Source: Rhodoferax sp.
Lineage (GTDB): Bacteria; Pseudomonadota; Gammaproteobacteria; Burkholderiales; Burkholderiaceae_C
DNA length: 64,000 nucleotides
Direction: 5' to 3'
Assembly (NCBI RefSeq): GCF_025354435.1
Contig: NZ_JANXMU010000070.1
Coordinates: 1-64,000, forward strand
In this document: positions 24,835 to 33,463 of the stretch, piece after piece
How the letters are laid out: every line of letters begins with the position of its first letter
Numbering within the stretch: position 1 is the stretch's first letter
Program-made: the position numbers and the translations under genes
The notes under the pieces: model-generated
Databases searched by the model: none
Told to the model about the DNA's origin: nothing
The model's input: the letters and a program-made list of their open reading frames with translations, nothing else

Positions 24835-25160
24835 GGGGGGCATTGTGCGAAGCAGACAAGGGCTGCGTCAATGGAGGGGAATCCCAGAGGTGTGGGGATT
24901 CAATTTTGATGAGTGAACCCCGCGTGCAGAGCACGCCGTTTGCGCAAAAGAAAACCCGCGTCGCGGGTTTCTGTAAAAAATACTGCGCCGCCGGGCGCAA
25001 CTCCCGGCCGACGATGCTGGCGGGCACCCAGAAAACGTCAACGTCAACCCGCCAATAGGGGTCGGAGCCCAAATGCGGGATACGCCGTGCTCGACCCGCC
25101 AGCTTTGATCGCGCAATTGGGATCCGCCCCCCAATGTCTCCACCCGTAGTCGTGCCCCCT
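24835..25160. other. Gene-free region downstream of cynS
   Basis: 326 bp without a supportable gene. It holds a hairpin at 24951-24973 listed separately. Minus-strand reading frames extend past cynS here, but they lack start signals and conserved patterns I recognise. Confidence 0.5.
24951..24973 (-). terminator. Rho-independent terminator for the cynS transcript
   Basis: AAACCCGCG and CGCGGGTTT pair as a 9-bp stem with a very short loop. On the minus strand the stem is followed by a T-rich tract (TTTTCTTTTGCGC), fitting termination of leftward transcription from cynS about 190 bp upstream. The plus-strand side lacks a T-tract. Confidence 0.6.
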
Positions 25161-25604
25161 TCAATACGTCTTGTACGGCAAAAATTTCCCCGACAACACT
25201 ACCTTGACTCGGTCGCCTTTCGGGTCCGGCTGGCGCTCGATGTCCATGCTGAAGTCGATGGCGCTCATGATACCGTCGCCGAACTCTTCGTGGATCAACT
25301 CCTTGATCGTCGTGCCGTAGACGCTGACGATTTCGTACCAGCGGTAGATCAGCGGATCGGTGGGTACAGGGGTGGGCAGCGAGCCTTTGTAGGGGACCAC
25401 CTGGAGCCACTTTTGCTCGTCACTGGTCAGGCCGAAGATCTTGCCAATGGCCTTGGCCTGCGCGGCATCACAGGTCATCTGGCCCAGACAGGCTGCTGTG
25501 GTCCATTCTTTGGACTGGCCGACCTTCTTGGCCACGTCGGCCCACTGGATGCCTTTGGAGACTTTGACGGTGATGATTTTTTCGGTGATCTCTAAGCGGT
25601 TCAT
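25161..25604 (-). CDS. cynS: Cyanate hydratase (cyanase)
   Basis: A 147-residue protein, close to the standard 156-residue cyanase. The N-terminal helix bundle (residues 1-75, 'WADVAKKVGQSKEWTTAACLGQMTC') is followed by the C-terminal catalytic dimer domain. The latter contains 'IYRWYEIVSVYGTTIKELI' and 'FGDGIMSAIDFSMDIERQ', holding the active-site Arg, Glu and Ser in order. The enzyme is a homodecamer that turns cyanate plus bicarbonate into ammonia and CO2. It is downstream of MocR and DUF1348 genes on the same strand and divergent from a Nit1C operon, implying use of cyano compounds as nitrogen source. No cynT or cynX neighbour. Confidence 0.93.
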   Translation of the reverse strand: MNRLEITEKIITVKVSKGIQWADVAKKVGQSKEWTTAACLGQMTCDAAQAKAIGKIFGLTSDEQKWLQVVPYKGSLPTPVPTDPLIYRWYEIVSVYGTTIKELIHEEFGDGIMSAIDFSMDIERQPDPKGDRVKVVLSGKFLPYKTY

Positions 25605-25618
25605 ACAGACTCCAGGTT

Positions 25619-25714
25619 TTGAAAAAACGGTATCTTTTTGATAGCCTCTAGCGTAGGTAGTATCTACGCCAGAAGCATAAAAAGTGCTTGAAATTTATCT
25701 ATAAATCCATAGCA
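25619..25714. repeat. Intergenic palindromic repeat, copy 5 (long variant)
   Basis: TATCTTTTTGATAGCCTCTAGCGTAGGTAGTATCTACGCCAGAAGC, then AAATTTATCTATAAATCCATAGCAC. It has a strong hairpin around GCGTAGGTAGTATCTACGC. It separates DUF1348 from cynS on the same strand and supplies the DUF1348 stop codon. Confidence 0.78.
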
Positions 25715-26166
25715 CTCAGCGATGCGTGGTCATCTGGGCGGCGACCCAGTGGCCAGTGGAATTTGCGCTCGGCTTCGGTGATCGCCAGGTCGTTGATGCT
25801 GGCAAAGCGCCAGGCCATCAGGCCGTGTTCGGTGAACTCCCAGTTCTCGTTGCCGTAGCTGCGAAACCACTGGCCGGCCGCGTCGTGCCATTCGTAAGCA
25901 AAGCGCACGGCGATGCGGTTCCCGGTAAAGGCCCAGAGCTCTTTGACCAGGCGGTAGTCCAGCTCCTTGGCCCATTTGCGGGTCAGGAACTGGTGCACTT
26001 CGGCGCGGCCCGTGGGGAATTCGGCGCGGTTGCGCCAGCGGGTGTCTTCGGTGTAAACCTGCACCACGCGGTCGGGGTCGCGGCTGTTCCAGGCATCTTC
26101 GGCCATACGGGTTTTTTGGGTGGCCGACTCAAACGTGAACGGGGGCAGTGGGGGCTTGGTTTCCAT
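25699..26166 (-). CDS. DUF1348 family protein (NTF2/SnoaL-like fold)
   Basis: A 155-residue protein from ATG 26166. It has the DUF1348 pattern: '[32 protein letters not shown]' region, '[21 protein letters not shown]', '[22 protein letters not shown]'. These proteins adopt the small NTF2-like cone fold, cytosolic, with no proven reaction. It starts 17 bp after the MocR gene and precedes cynS, so it is probably in the same transcript. The final residues (AMDL, TAG) come from intergenic repeat copy 5. Confidence 0.83.
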   Translation of the reverse strand: METKPPLPPFTFESATQKTRMAEDAWNSRDPDRVVQVYTEDTRWRNRAEFPTGRAEVHQFLTRKWAKELDYRLVKELWAFTGNRIAVRFAYEWHDAAGQWFRSYGNENWEFTEHGLMAWRFASINDLAITEAERKFHWPLGRRPDDHASLSAMDL

Positions 26167-26183
26167 GGTGTTGTCTCCTCGGG

Positions 26184-27575
26184 TTAAAGATTGGTGGCGT
26201 GGTGGTGAACAGGGTGCAAAAGCGTATCGGCCACCAGGTGCATGCCGCGCTTGCATTCTTCCAGCGTGGTGGGGCCGCCCAGGCAGATGCGCACGGCATC
26301 GGGCGGGTCGCCATCGGTAGAAAACGCGGCGCTGGCCACCACGCCCACGCCCTGGCTGCGCAGGTGGGCGGCCAGTTCCACGGGGCTCCAGCCCTCGGCC
26401 ACGGGCAGCCACAGGTGGAAGGCCTCGGGGTGGCCCAGCATGCCGTACGGCGCGAGATAGCGCTCAGCAATCGCCTGGCGGGCGGCGCATTCGCTGCGGA
26501 TGGCCTGCAGCATGGCATCGGCCGTGCCGTCTTCCACCCAGAAGGTGGCGAGTGCATTGGTGAACGGCGAGGCCATCACTGTGGTGGCGCGCATGGCCCC
26601 GGCCAGCCGCTGCGACTGGCGGTCGCCGGGCGAGCACACGTAGGCGTTGCGCAGGCCCGCACCAAAACATTTGGAGAAGCCGGTGATGTAGTAGGTCAGG
26701 CCCGGCGCTAGCGTGGCCATGGCGGGCGGCATCTCCTTGGGCAACATCGCATAGGCATCGTCTTCGATGATCGGAATGGCGTAGCGCAAAGCCACGTCGG
26801 CCAGGGCTTCGCGGCGCGAGCGGCTGACGGTGGCGGTGGTGGGGTTGAGCAGCGTGGGGTTGCAGTACAGCGCCTTGGGGTGCAGGGTTTTGCAGGCGTG
26901 CTCGAAAGCTTCGGCGCTGAGGCCGTCGTCGTCCAGCGGCAGGGCGTGCAGCTGGATGCCGAACTGGGCGGCAATGGCTTTCACGCCGGGGTAGGTCAGC
27001 GCCTCTACACACACCAGCTCGCCAGGGCGGGCCAGTTGCGAAAACAAGGCCGTCAGCACGCTGTGGATGCCGGGGCAGACCAGCACCTGCTCCACCCGGC
27101 AGGTGGGCACGCGGCGGCGCAGCCACTGGGCGGCCACCTCGCGGTCGTGCAGGGTGCCGCCAAAGTCCTGGTAGCGCAGCAAGGCGTACAGGTCGGCGCT
27201 GGCCATCACACCGGCTGCTGTGTCGTGCATGTGGGCCAGCAGTGACGGGTCTTGCGGCTCGGGCGGCAGGTTCATGGTCATCTCGGCCGCGCTGCCGCCG
27301 CGCAGGGGCAGGCTGGGGCTGGAGCCGCGGATGTAGGTGCCCATGCCCGCATGGCTATCGATCAGGCCGCGTTTGCGGGCTTCGCTGTAGCCGCGCGCCA
27401 CGGTGGTGTAGTTGAGCTCCAGATCCAGCGCCAGCTCGCGCAGCGTGGGCAGGCGGTCGCGGGCCACCAATCGGCCGGTGCGCACGTCGTCGGCAATCAG
27501 GTCGGCCATCAAGAGGTAGGCCGGTTTGTCGCTTTTTTGCAGCTTCTTGATCCAGTGGGCGGGGGTTTTGTTCAT
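26184..27575 (-). CDS. MocR-type regulator (GntR HTH plus class I aminotransferase domain)
   Basis: A 463-residue fusion. The GntR winged HTH is at about residues 10-80 ('[20 protein letters not shown]', '[22 protein letters not shown]'), followed by an aspartate-aminotransferase fold. The PLP-lysine lies in '[16 protein letters not shown]', and '[18 protein letters not shown]' and '[10 protein letters not shown]' are the other cofactor contacts. MocR proteins sense an amino-compound through PLP and usually control a divergent gene set, here the Nit1C operon 344 bp away. Start ATG 27575 rather than 27629. Two inverted repeats near its start (27620-27641, 27667-27689) are candidate sites. Confidence 0.88.
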   Translation of the reverse strand: MNKTPAHWIKKLQKSDKPAYLLMADLIADDVRTGRLVARDRLPTLRELALDLELNYTTVARGYSEARKRGLIDSHAGMGTYIRGSSPSLPLRGGSAAEMTMNLPPEPQDPSLLAHMHDTAAGVMASADLYALLRYQDFGGTLHDREVAAQWLRRRVPTCRVEQVLVCPGIHSVLTALFSQLARPGELVCVEALTYPGVKAIAAQFGIQLHALPLDDDGLSAEAFEHACKTLHPKALYCNPTLLNPTTATVSRSRREALADVALRYAIPIIEDDAYAMLPKEMPPAMATLAPGLTYYITGFSKCFGAGLRNAYVCSPGDRQSQRLAGAMRATTVMASPFTNALATFWVEDGTADAMLQAIRSECAARQAIAERYLAPYGMLGHPEAFHLWLPVAEGWSPVELAAHLRSQGVGVVASAAFSTDGDPPDAVRICLGGPTTLEECKRGMHLVADTLLHPVHHHATNL

Positions 27576-27619
27576 AGGATGACCGGGTCGTTCAACTTGA
27601 TCGTATGACTTGATTGCAT

Positions 27620-27641
27620 TTGCATCCAATTATTGATGCAA
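27620..27641. promoter_or_regulatory. Inverted repeat, candidate MocR operator
   Basis: TTGCATC-CAATTATT-GATGCAA is a perfect 7-bp inverted repeat 45 bp upstream of the MocR gene. An extra TTGCA half-site directly to its left (27614-27618) makes a direct repeat, a layout common for MocR/GdcR-type binding. Assignment is by position and symmetry. Confidence 0.5.
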
Positions 27642-27666
27642 GTTCCAAGCCCGCTGCACACGCAGA

Positions 27667-27689
27667 TTGTGCATCCTGCTGGTGCACAA
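27667..27689. promoter_or_regulatory. NtrC-like enhancer site (inverted repeat)
   Basis: TTGTGCA-TCCTGCTGG-TGCACAA is a perfect 7-bp inverted repeat. The inner part, TGCATCCTGCTGGTGCA, matches 12 of 14 defined positions of the NtrC consensus TGCACCA-N3-TGGTGCA. It lies about 180 bp upstream of the sigma-54 promoter match, a normal enhancer distance. MocR binding is the alternative reading. Confidence 0.5.
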
Positions 27690-27852
27690 AAACGGTTTAT
27701 CGGGTGCATTGATCGCATGGGAAATGCATTAAACCAGTGCGGATAAACCACCGTCGCCGGGTGGTTTTAGGGCCTGAAAAAAAGTTTTTAAACCGCCGGG
27801 GCACATCCAGTGGGTTTGATGGCGACTTGATCGCATGCTGGGGCTGTTTCCG

Positions 27853-27867
27853 TGGCACGGAGCGTGC
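27853..27867 (+). promoter_or_regulatory. Sigma-54 (-24/-12) promoter for the Nit1C operon
   Basis: TGGCACGGAGCGTGC fits TGGCAC-N5-TTGC with the invariant GG and GC exactly 12 bp apart and one mismatch in the -12 box (GTGC for TTGC). It points at the operon, 52 bp before the first start codon. Transcription should start near 27879. Confidence 0.6.
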
Positions 27868-27919
27868 GAAATGTGGAGGGCGTTTCCCTTCATTTATCAA
27901 CCTCTACCGGAGATTCCCC

Positions 27920-28402
27920 ATGCCCAAAGTCACTAAGCCCGCCAACGTCAAAGGCGACTACCTTGTCGATTACGAAGAAAAAGTCTTTGAAGACGTGAAG
28001 GCCGCACCGGGCGAGAAAGCTCTGGTCACCTTCCACACGGTGGCATTTGAAGGCTCCATCGGCTTCGTCAACCTGCTGCAGGCCACCCGTCTGCTGCGCA
28101 AGGGGTTTGAGACCTCGGTGCTGCTGTACGGCCCCGGTGTCACGCTGGGCGTGCAGCGCGGCTTTCCCAGGCTGGGCGACGAGGCCTTTCCTGGCCACCA
28201 GAACTTCAACAACCAGATCACCAAGTTCATGGCCGAGGGCGGCAAGGTCTACGCCTGCCGCTTTGCGCTACAGGCACTGTACGGCCAAGGCGAAGGCGCG
28301 TTGATCGAAGGCATCCGCCCGATCAGCCCGCTGGACGTGCTGGACATTGTGCTGATCCACAAAAAGGTCGGTGCCGTCATCCTCGACACCTGGACCCTGT
28401 AA
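27920..28402 (+). CDS. nitB: MSMEG_0572/Sll0783-family nitrogen starvation response protein
   Basis: A 160-residue cytosolic protein with a DsrE-like fold: '[28 protein letters not shown]' region, then '[20 protein letters not shown]' and '[20 protein letters not shown]'. It matches the first conserved member of Nit1C clusters (Sll0783 in Synechocystis, nitB in Pseudomonas), named for induction on nitrogen limitation. Its biochemical role is unknown. A CCGGAGA ribosome binding site precedes ATG 27920; the nitrilase start follows its stop with no gap. Confidence 0.87.
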   Translation: MPKVTKPANVKGDYLVDYEEKVFEDVKAAPGEKALVTFHTVAFEGSIGFVNLLQATRLLRKGFETSVLLYGPGVTLGVQRGFPRLGDEAFPGHQNFNNQITKFMAEGGKVYACRFALQALYGQGEGALIEGIRPISPLDVLDIVLIHKKVGAVILDTWTL

Positions 28403-29398
28403 ATGGCCGCCACACCCACAACCGTACGTGCGGCAGCGGTGCAGATCGCCCCGGACTTTGAACGCCCCGAGGGCACGCTGGAGCGGGTGTGCGCAGCCAT
28501 CGACGAAGCGGCCGCCAAGGGCGTGCAAATCATGGTCTTCCCCGAGACCTTCATGCCCTACTACCCCTACTTCTCGTTCGTGCTGCCGCCGGTGCTGCAG
28601 GGCGCGCCGCACCTGAAACTGTACGAGCGCGCCGTAGTGGTGCCCGGCCCGGTAACGGCCGCGGTGGCCGAGCGGGCCCGGGCCCACGGCATCGTGGTGG
28701 TGCTAGGCGTGAACGAGCGCGACCACGGCAGCCTGTACAACACCCAGCTGGTGATCGATGCCGACGGCAGCCTGGCGCTGAAGCGCCGCAAGATCACCCC
28801 CACCTACCACGAGCGCATGGTCTGGGGCATGGGCGATGGGGCCGGGCTGAAGGTGGTGGATACGGCGGTGGGCCGCGTGGGCGCGCTGGCCTGCTGGGAG
28901 CACTACAACCCGCTGGCCCGCTACAGCCTGATGGCGCAGCATGAAGAAATCCACTGCGCGCAGTTCCCCGGCTCGCTGGTCGGGCCGATCTTTGCCGAGC
29001 AGATGGAAGTCACCATCCGCCACCACGCGCTGGAGTCCGGCTGCTTTGTGGTCAACGCCACCGGCTGGCTGACAGATGCGCAAATCATGGCCATCACCCC
29101 CGATGCCAGCCTGCAAAAAGCCCTGCGCGGCGGCTGCCACACGGCCATTATTTCGCCCGAAGGCAAGCACCTGGTACCGCCGCTGACCGAGGGCGAAGGG
29201 ATGGTGATTGCCGACCTGGACATGGCCTTGATCACCAAGCGCAAACGCATGATGGATTCGGTGGGCCACTACGCCCGCCCTGAGCTGCTGGGCCTGGTGC
29301 TCAACGACCGCCCCGCCGTGCCCATGCAGCGCATGGCAGCAACACCTTCCACCTCTGAAAGCCTGTATGAACCCCAGCCTCCAGCCCATGAACCGTGA
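28403..29398 (+). CDS. nitC: Nitrilase of the Nit1 (Sll0784) type
   Basis: A 331-residue carbon-nitrogen hydrolase. The catalytic triad is visible as Glu48 ('[12 protein letters not shown]'), Lys130 ('[16 protein letters not shown]') and Cys164 ('[14 protein letters not shown]'). The 'ACWEH' context and 'TYHERMVWG' are true nitrilase marks rather than amidase. It hydrolyses a nitrile to acid and ammonia. In Pseudomonas, Nit1C nitrilases are needed for growth on cyanide, probably acting on nitriles formed from it. ATG directly follows the nitB stop. The last residues overlap the radical SAM start. Confidence 0.92.
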   Translation: MAATPTTVRAAAVQIAPDFERPEGTLERVCAAIDEAAAKGVQIMVFPETFMPYYPYFSFVLPPVLQGAPHLKLYERAVVVPGPVTAAVAERARAHGIVVVLGVNERDHGSLYNTQLVIDADGSLALKRRKITPTYHERMVWGMGDGAGLKVVDTAVGRVGALACWEHYNPLARYSLMAQHEEIHCAQFPGSLVGPIFAEQMEVTIRHHALESGCFVVNATGWLTDAQIMAITPDASLQKALRGGCHTAIISPEGKHLVPPLTEGEGMVIADLDMALITKRKRMMDSVGHYARPELLGLVLNDRPAVPMQRMAATPSTSESLYEPQPPAHEP

Positions 29399-30473
29399 GT
29401 TGATGACCGAGCTGCAGTCCTTCGGGCTGCGGCTGGTGGACCCCAGCGCGGGCGTGGCCAGCCGCAAGGGCGGCGCAGGCCCCAGCGACCACAAGGCGGT
29501 CACGGTAGACGGCCATACCATCATGGTGCCGGTGCACACCTCCACCGCCTGGAACTCGCCGTTCACCGCGCTGGCCCCCGATGCACAGGGCCGCAGCGTG
29601 GTCACACGCGGCAGCATCCCCATTGCCAGCATCAGCTTCCCCAAGCAGCCGCGCTTTTACGCCCTGCAAACGATGGACGGCGTGCCCTACTCGCACATTG
29701 CCACGCTGCACGGCGCGGACGTGCTGGCCACCACAGTGCTGCAAACCTGCATACGCTACGAGAGCCGCAAAAAGACCTGCAAGTTCTGCGCAATCGGCCA
29801 GTCGCTCGCCGCCGGCCGCACCATTGCCCACAAGACCCCACAGCAGCTGGCCGAAGTGGCCCGCGCCGCCGTGCTGCTGGACGGCATCAAACACATGGTG
29901 ATGACCACCGGCACACCCAACGCCACCGACCGTGGTGCGCAGGTGCTGTGCGACAGCGCGTTTGCCATCAAGGCCGCCGTCAACATCCCCATCCAGGGCC
30001 AGTGCGAGCCGCCAGACAAGAATGTGTGGTTTGAGCGCATGCGGGCCTCGGGCATCGACACGCTGGGCATGCACCTGGAAGTAGTGACGCCAGAGCTGCG
30101 CGAAAAGATCATGCCCGGCAAGGCCCAGGTGCCGATCAGCCGCTATATGGAGGCGTTTGAAGCTGCCGTGCGCGTGTTTGGTCGGGGCCAGGTCAGCACC
30201 TACATCCTCGCCGGGCTGGGCGATACGTCTGAGGCGATTCTGCAAATCTGCGACCAGCTGCTGGCGCTGGGCGTGTACCCGTTTGTAGTGCCGTTTGTGC
30301 CCATCAGCGGCACGCCGCTGGAAGACCACGCCGCGCCGTCGCCCGAGTTCATGCGCTCCATCCTGCAGCCGCTAGGCCGTAGCGTGGCCGAGGCGAATTT
30401 GCGCTCCAGCGACATCAAGGCCGGGTGTGGCAAGTGCGGCGCGTGCTCATCGCTTTCCGTCTACGAAACGTAA
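29367..30473 (+). CDS. nitD: Radical SAM protein, MSMEG_0568 family
   Basis: A 368-residue member of the Nit1C radical SAM family. The cluster-binding cysteines lie in '[20 protein letters not shown]' as C128-x9-C138-x2-C141, an expanded form of the usual C-x3-C-x2-C. A second cysteine set near the C-terminus ('GCGKCGACS') may hold an auxiliary cluster. Other landmarks are 'GTPNATDRG' and '[15 protein letters not shown]'. The reaction is unknown. The start is ambiguous: ATG 29367 overlaps nitC by 32 bp, ATG 29388 by 11 bp. Confidence 0.87.
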   Translation: MNPSLQPMNRELMTELQSFGLRLVDPSAGVASRKGGAGPSDHKAVTVDGHTIMVPVHTSTAWNSPFTALAPDAQGRSVVTRGSIPIASISFPKQPRFYALQTMDGVPYSHIATLHGADVLATTVLQTCIRYESRKKTCKFCAIGQSLAAGRTIAHKTPQQLAEVARAAVLLDGIKHMVMTTGTPNATDRGAQVLCDSAFAIKAAVNIPIQGQCEPPDKNVWFERMRASGIDTLGMHLEVVTPELREKIMPGKAQVPISRYMEAFEAAVRVFGRGQVSTYILAGLGDTSEAILQICDQLLALGVYPFVVPFVPISGTPLEDHAAPSPEFMRSILQPLGRSVAEANLRSSDIKAGCGKCGACSSLSVYET

Positions 30474-30483
30474 GGGGAACACC

Positions 30484-31041
30484 ATGCTCTGCATCGACAA
30501 CATCCTGGAAGCCCCTCCCGTCTGGGCCCCGGTCGAATTCCTGGTGCGCGCCGCCTGCCAGGACTGGGAGCGGCGCGAGGCCCATGCGCTGCGCCGGGCG
30601 GTGTTCTGCATTGAGCAAGGCATCTTCACAGGGGACGACCGGGATGCCATCGATGACCACGCACAGCTGCTGGTGGCGATGTCCTGTCGCGGAGGCATGC
30701 CCGACCAGGTGGTGGGCACGGTGCGCATCCATGAAAAATCGCCCGGCCTGTGGTGGGGTTCGCGGCTGGCGGTGCATCCGTCTTTTCGCAGCCAGGGCCA
30801 TCTGGGGGCCACGCTGATCCGGCTGGCGGTCAGCCGTGCCAACGCGCTGGGCTGCCACACCTTTCTGGCCCATGTGCAGGCGCAGAACGCCCCGCTGTTT
30901 CGGCGGCTGAAATGGCAGCAGCTGGGCGAGCTCAGCATCCATGGCCGTCCGCACTGCGAGATGCAGGCCGACCTAGCCGCCTACCCGCCCTGCTTCGACC
31001 CAGTCAGCGGCTATGTGACCCGCGCACGGGGTTCGCTATGA
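30484..31041 (+). CDS. nitE: GNAT N-acyltransferase, MSMEG_0567 family
   Basis: A 185-residue GNAT-fold protein: 'AHALRRAVFCIEQGIF', the acyl-CoA pocket segment 'SRLAVHPSFRSQGHLGATLIRLAV' region and 'FLAHVQAQNAPLFRRLKW'. It probably transfers an acyl group to an amine in the Nit1C pathway. Some genomes have this domain fused to the AIR-synthase-like domain; here they are separate but overlap by ATGA. AAGGGG lies upstream of ATG 30484, which is preferred over an earlier in-frame start at 30427. Confidence 0.86.
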   Translation: MLCIDNILEAPPVWAPVEFLVRAACQDWERREAHALRRAVFCIEQGIFTGDDRDAIDDHAQLLVAMSCRGGMPDQVVGTVRIHEKSPGLWWGSRLAVHPSFRSQGHLGATLIRLAVSRANALGCHTFLAHVQAQNAPLFRRLKWQQLGELSIHGRPHCEMQADLAAYPPCFDPVSGYVTRARGSL

Positions 31042-32027
31042 GCGCCGAGCAGCTTTGCAACTTCCTGCGCGACAGCCGGGGCTTTGCCCACAAGCGCGAC
31101 ATCAGCGACATCGTCACCGCGCTGGGAGCCGCCCTGCCCGGCGGCAGCGCCGCACTGGCCCAGGCCGTGCCGCTGGGCGACGACTGCGCCGCCATCCCCG
31201 ACGGCCAGGGCGGCTACCTGCTGTTCGCCATCGAGGGCCTGGTGGAAGACTTCATCACCCGCATGCCCTGGTTTGCAGGCTACTGCAGCGTGATGGTGAA
31301 TGTGAGCGACATCTACGCCATGGGCGGCCGTCCCACGGCGGTGGTCAACGCGCTGTGGAGCCCAGGCATGGACCCGGCGGGCGCGATGCTGCAAGGCATG
31401 GCCCGCGCCTCCCAAACCTACGGCGTGCCCATCGTCGGCGGCCACAGCAACAACCGCAGCGAACGGCCTCAGCTGGCCGTGGCCATCCTCGGCCAAGCCC
31501 AGGCGCTGCTGACCAGCTTCAACGCCTACCCCGGCGACAAGCTGGTGATGGCGATGGACTTGCGCGGCGCGTTTGAGGAGCCGTTTCCGTACTGGAACGC
31601 GTCTACCACCGCCCCGGCGGCCCGGCTGCGCGGCGACCTGGAGCTGCTGCCGCGCCTGGCGGAAGACCGCCTCTGCGATGCCGCCAAAGACATCAGCATG
31701 GCAGGCGCAGTAGGCACGGCCATGATGCTGCTGGAGTGCTCGCAGGTGGGTGCCGTCATCGACGTAGATGCCGTCCCCAGGCCCGATGGCGTGCCGCTGC
31801 AGCGCTGGCTCACCGCCTTCCCCAGCTACGGCTTTGTGCTGAGCGTGCGGCCCCAGCACCTTGGCGAGGTTCTCACGCGCTTTGCCGTGCGCGACATCGC
31901 CTGTGGCGTGGTGGGCGACGTCACCGCCCGCCGCCAGGTACACCTGCGCCACAGTGGTGGCCAGGCCTTGCTGTGGGACTTTGCGGAACAGACTTTCATT
32001 GGCGAAGCGGTAGGGGTACCTGCGTGA
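31038..32027 (+). CDS. nitF: AIR-synthase-related protein, Sll0787 family
   Basis: A 329-residue protein of the PurM/ThiL/SelD fold. The ATP-binding glycine/aspartate motif is 'AVPLGDDCAAIPD' and the metal and nucleotide region is 'VNVSDIYAMGGRPTAVV', with 'PIVGGHSNNRSERPQLAVAILG' region and 'AAKDISMAGAVGTAMMLLE'. Relatives phosphorylate or cyclise small molecules with ATP. Begins at ATG 31038 within the nitE stop (ATGA), so the two are translationally coupled. Confidence 0.87.
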   Translation: MSAEQLCNFLRDSRGFAHKRDISDIVTALGAALPGGSAALAQAVPLGDDCAAIPDGQGGYLLFAIEGLVEDFITRMPWFAGYCSVMVNVSDIYAMGGRPTAVVNALWSPGMDPAGAMLQGMARASQTYGVPIVGGHSNNRSERPQLAVAILGQAQALLTSFNAYPGDKLVMAMDLRGAFEEPFPYWNASTTAPAARLRGDLELLPRLAEDRLCDAAKDISMAGAVGTAMMLLECSQVGAVIDVDAVPRPDGVPLQRWLTAFPSYGFVLSVRPQHLGEVLTRFAVRDIACGVVGDVTARRQVHLRHSGGQALLWDFAEQTFIGEAVGVPA

Positions 32028-33172
32028 AAATCGGCCTGCTCACCCATTCGGTGAACCCGCGTGGCGGCGTAGTGCACACGATTGAACTAGCCCATGCCCT
32101 GCAGGATGCCGGGCACGATGTGACGGTGATGGCCCCGGCCACGCCCGGCCAGCAGTTCTTCCGCCCGGTGCGCTGCGCTACCCAACTGGTGCCGGTTAGC
32201 AGTACACCCACAGACATGGTGGCCATGGTAGGCAGCCGTATCGATGCCTATGTGGCCCACCTCACGCCGCTACTGGAACGCGAACCTTTTGACGTGCTGC
32301 ACTGCCACGACGGCATTGGCGGCAATGCCCTGGCCACCCTGCAAGAGCGGGGCCTGGTCGACGGCTTTGTGCGCACCGTGCACCACCTGGACAACTTCAC
32401 CCAGCCGCAGCTCATGGCCTGGCAGCACCGCTCGGTCCACCAGGCCCGCCAGGTGCTGTGCGTCAGCAGGGTGTGGCAGGCCACGCTGGCCGGGCAAGGC
32501 ATTGCCGCGCTGGAAGTGCCCAACGGCGTGGATGCCGCCCGCTACAGCCCGGTGGCACAAAGCACCGATGCGGCGCTGGCGCAGCGCCTGGGCATCCGCA
32601 CCGAAGGGCTGGTGCTGCTGTGCGTGGGCGGGGTGGAAGAACGCAAGAACACCGTGCGCGTGCTGCAGGCCTTTGTGCAACTGCGCGCGCAGATGCCGCA
32701 ATTGCAATTGGTCATAGCCGGTGGTGCCAGCCTGCTGGACCACAGCGGTTATGCCCGTGAATTCCACGCCCTGCTACAGACCAGCGGCGCCAGCCAAGAC
32801 GTGCTGCTGACCGGTCCGTTGGCCGATACCGATATGCCCGGCCTATTCCGCCTGGCAGATGTGGTCGCCATGCCGTCGCTGAGCGAAGGCTTTGGTCTGG
32901 TGGTGCTGGAGGCGCTGTGCAGCGGCGTGCCGGTGGTCGCCTCACACATCGCGCCGTTTACCGAATACCTGCAGGACCAGGATGCCCGTTGGGCCGACCC
33001 GCTGGATGCCACCTCCATCGCCCGCGCCATCCAGCAGGCCCTGCTGGGGCGCGACGCACAGCGCATCCAAGCGTCCGCCACCCGGCTGGCGGCGCAGTTC
33101 AGTTGGCAACGCAGCGCCGGGCTGCACGCCGAGATTTATTTAAAAATGAGAGCAATAACCCTATGCCCGTAA
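32024..33172 (+). CDS. Glycosyltransferase family 4-type, MSMEG_0565 family
   Basis: A 382-residue GT-B glycosyltransferase starting at GTG 32024 (GTGA overlap with nitF). The N-lobe 'IGLLTHSVNPRGGVVHTIELA' region and the C-lobe 'GVEERKNTVRVLQAF', 'ADVVAMPSLSEGFGLVVLEAL' (E-x7-E) are standard GT4 features. It likely attaches a sugar to the Nit1C product; as I recall, this gene is absent from the Pseudomonas nit1C cluster. Donor and acceptor unknown. Its last codons overlap the next small gene. Confidence 0.87.
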   Translation: MKIGLLTHSVNPRGGVVHTIELAHALQDAGHDVTVMAPATPGQQFFRPVRCATQLVPVSSTPTDMVAMVGSRIDAYVAHLTPLLEREPFDVLHCHDGIGGNALATLQERGLVDGFVRTVHHLDNFTQPQLMAWQHRSVHQARQVLCVSRVWQATLAGQGIAALEVPNGVDAARYSPVAQSTDAALAQRLGIRTEGLVLLCVGGVEERKNTVRVLQAFVQLRAQMPQLQLVIAGGASLLDHSGYAREFHALLQTSGASQDVLLTGPLADTDMPGLFRLADVVAMPSLSEGFGLVVLEALCSGVPVVASHIAPFTEYLQDQDARWADPLDATSIARAIQQALLGRDAQRIQASATRLAAQFSWQRSAGLHAEIYLKMRAITLCP

Positions 33173-33447
33173 TGCACTTCCACGTCATTTGGCCTGATAA
33201 AACGCAAACGCACTGCTACTCCCCATCGCTGGTGGTGCAGGAGTATTTGCAGGTCGGCCAGAGTTACCCGCTCAACGACTTTGTGCAGCGCTGCCGCGAG
33301 GCGCTGCATATCGCCTCCGAACGCGTGCGGGCCAAGTACAGCTTTGCCTGTTCACAGGCCCTGGACCAACTGGCAGAGATCGAACACCTGGCCGCCCCCT
33401 TTCAAACCCAGGCCGACGCGCAGGTGTTGGTCACCGCCTTCAGCTAA
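33163..33447 (+). CDS. nitG: MSMEG_0570-family small protein
   Basis: A 94-residue protein: 'MPVMHFHVIWPDKTQTHCYSP', then 'YLQVGQSYPLNDFVQRCREAL' and 'ASERVRAKYSFACSQALDQL'. The 'W-P-D-x-x-x-x-x-C-Y-S-P-S' start is conserved in the small Nit1C protein. No catalytic motif is seen; its two cysteines may matter. ATG 33163 overlaps the glycosyltransferase by 10 bp; ATG 33172 is the alternative. The nitG symbol follows the Pseudomonas order, where a small hypothetical protein precedes the oxidoreductase. Confidence 0.8.
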   Translation: MPVMHFHVIWPDKTQTHCYSPSLVVQEYLQVGQSYPLNDFVQRCREALHIASERVRAKYSFACSQALDQLAEIEHLAAPFQTQADAQVLVTAFS

Positions 33448-33463
33448 CCACCGAGAACCCACC

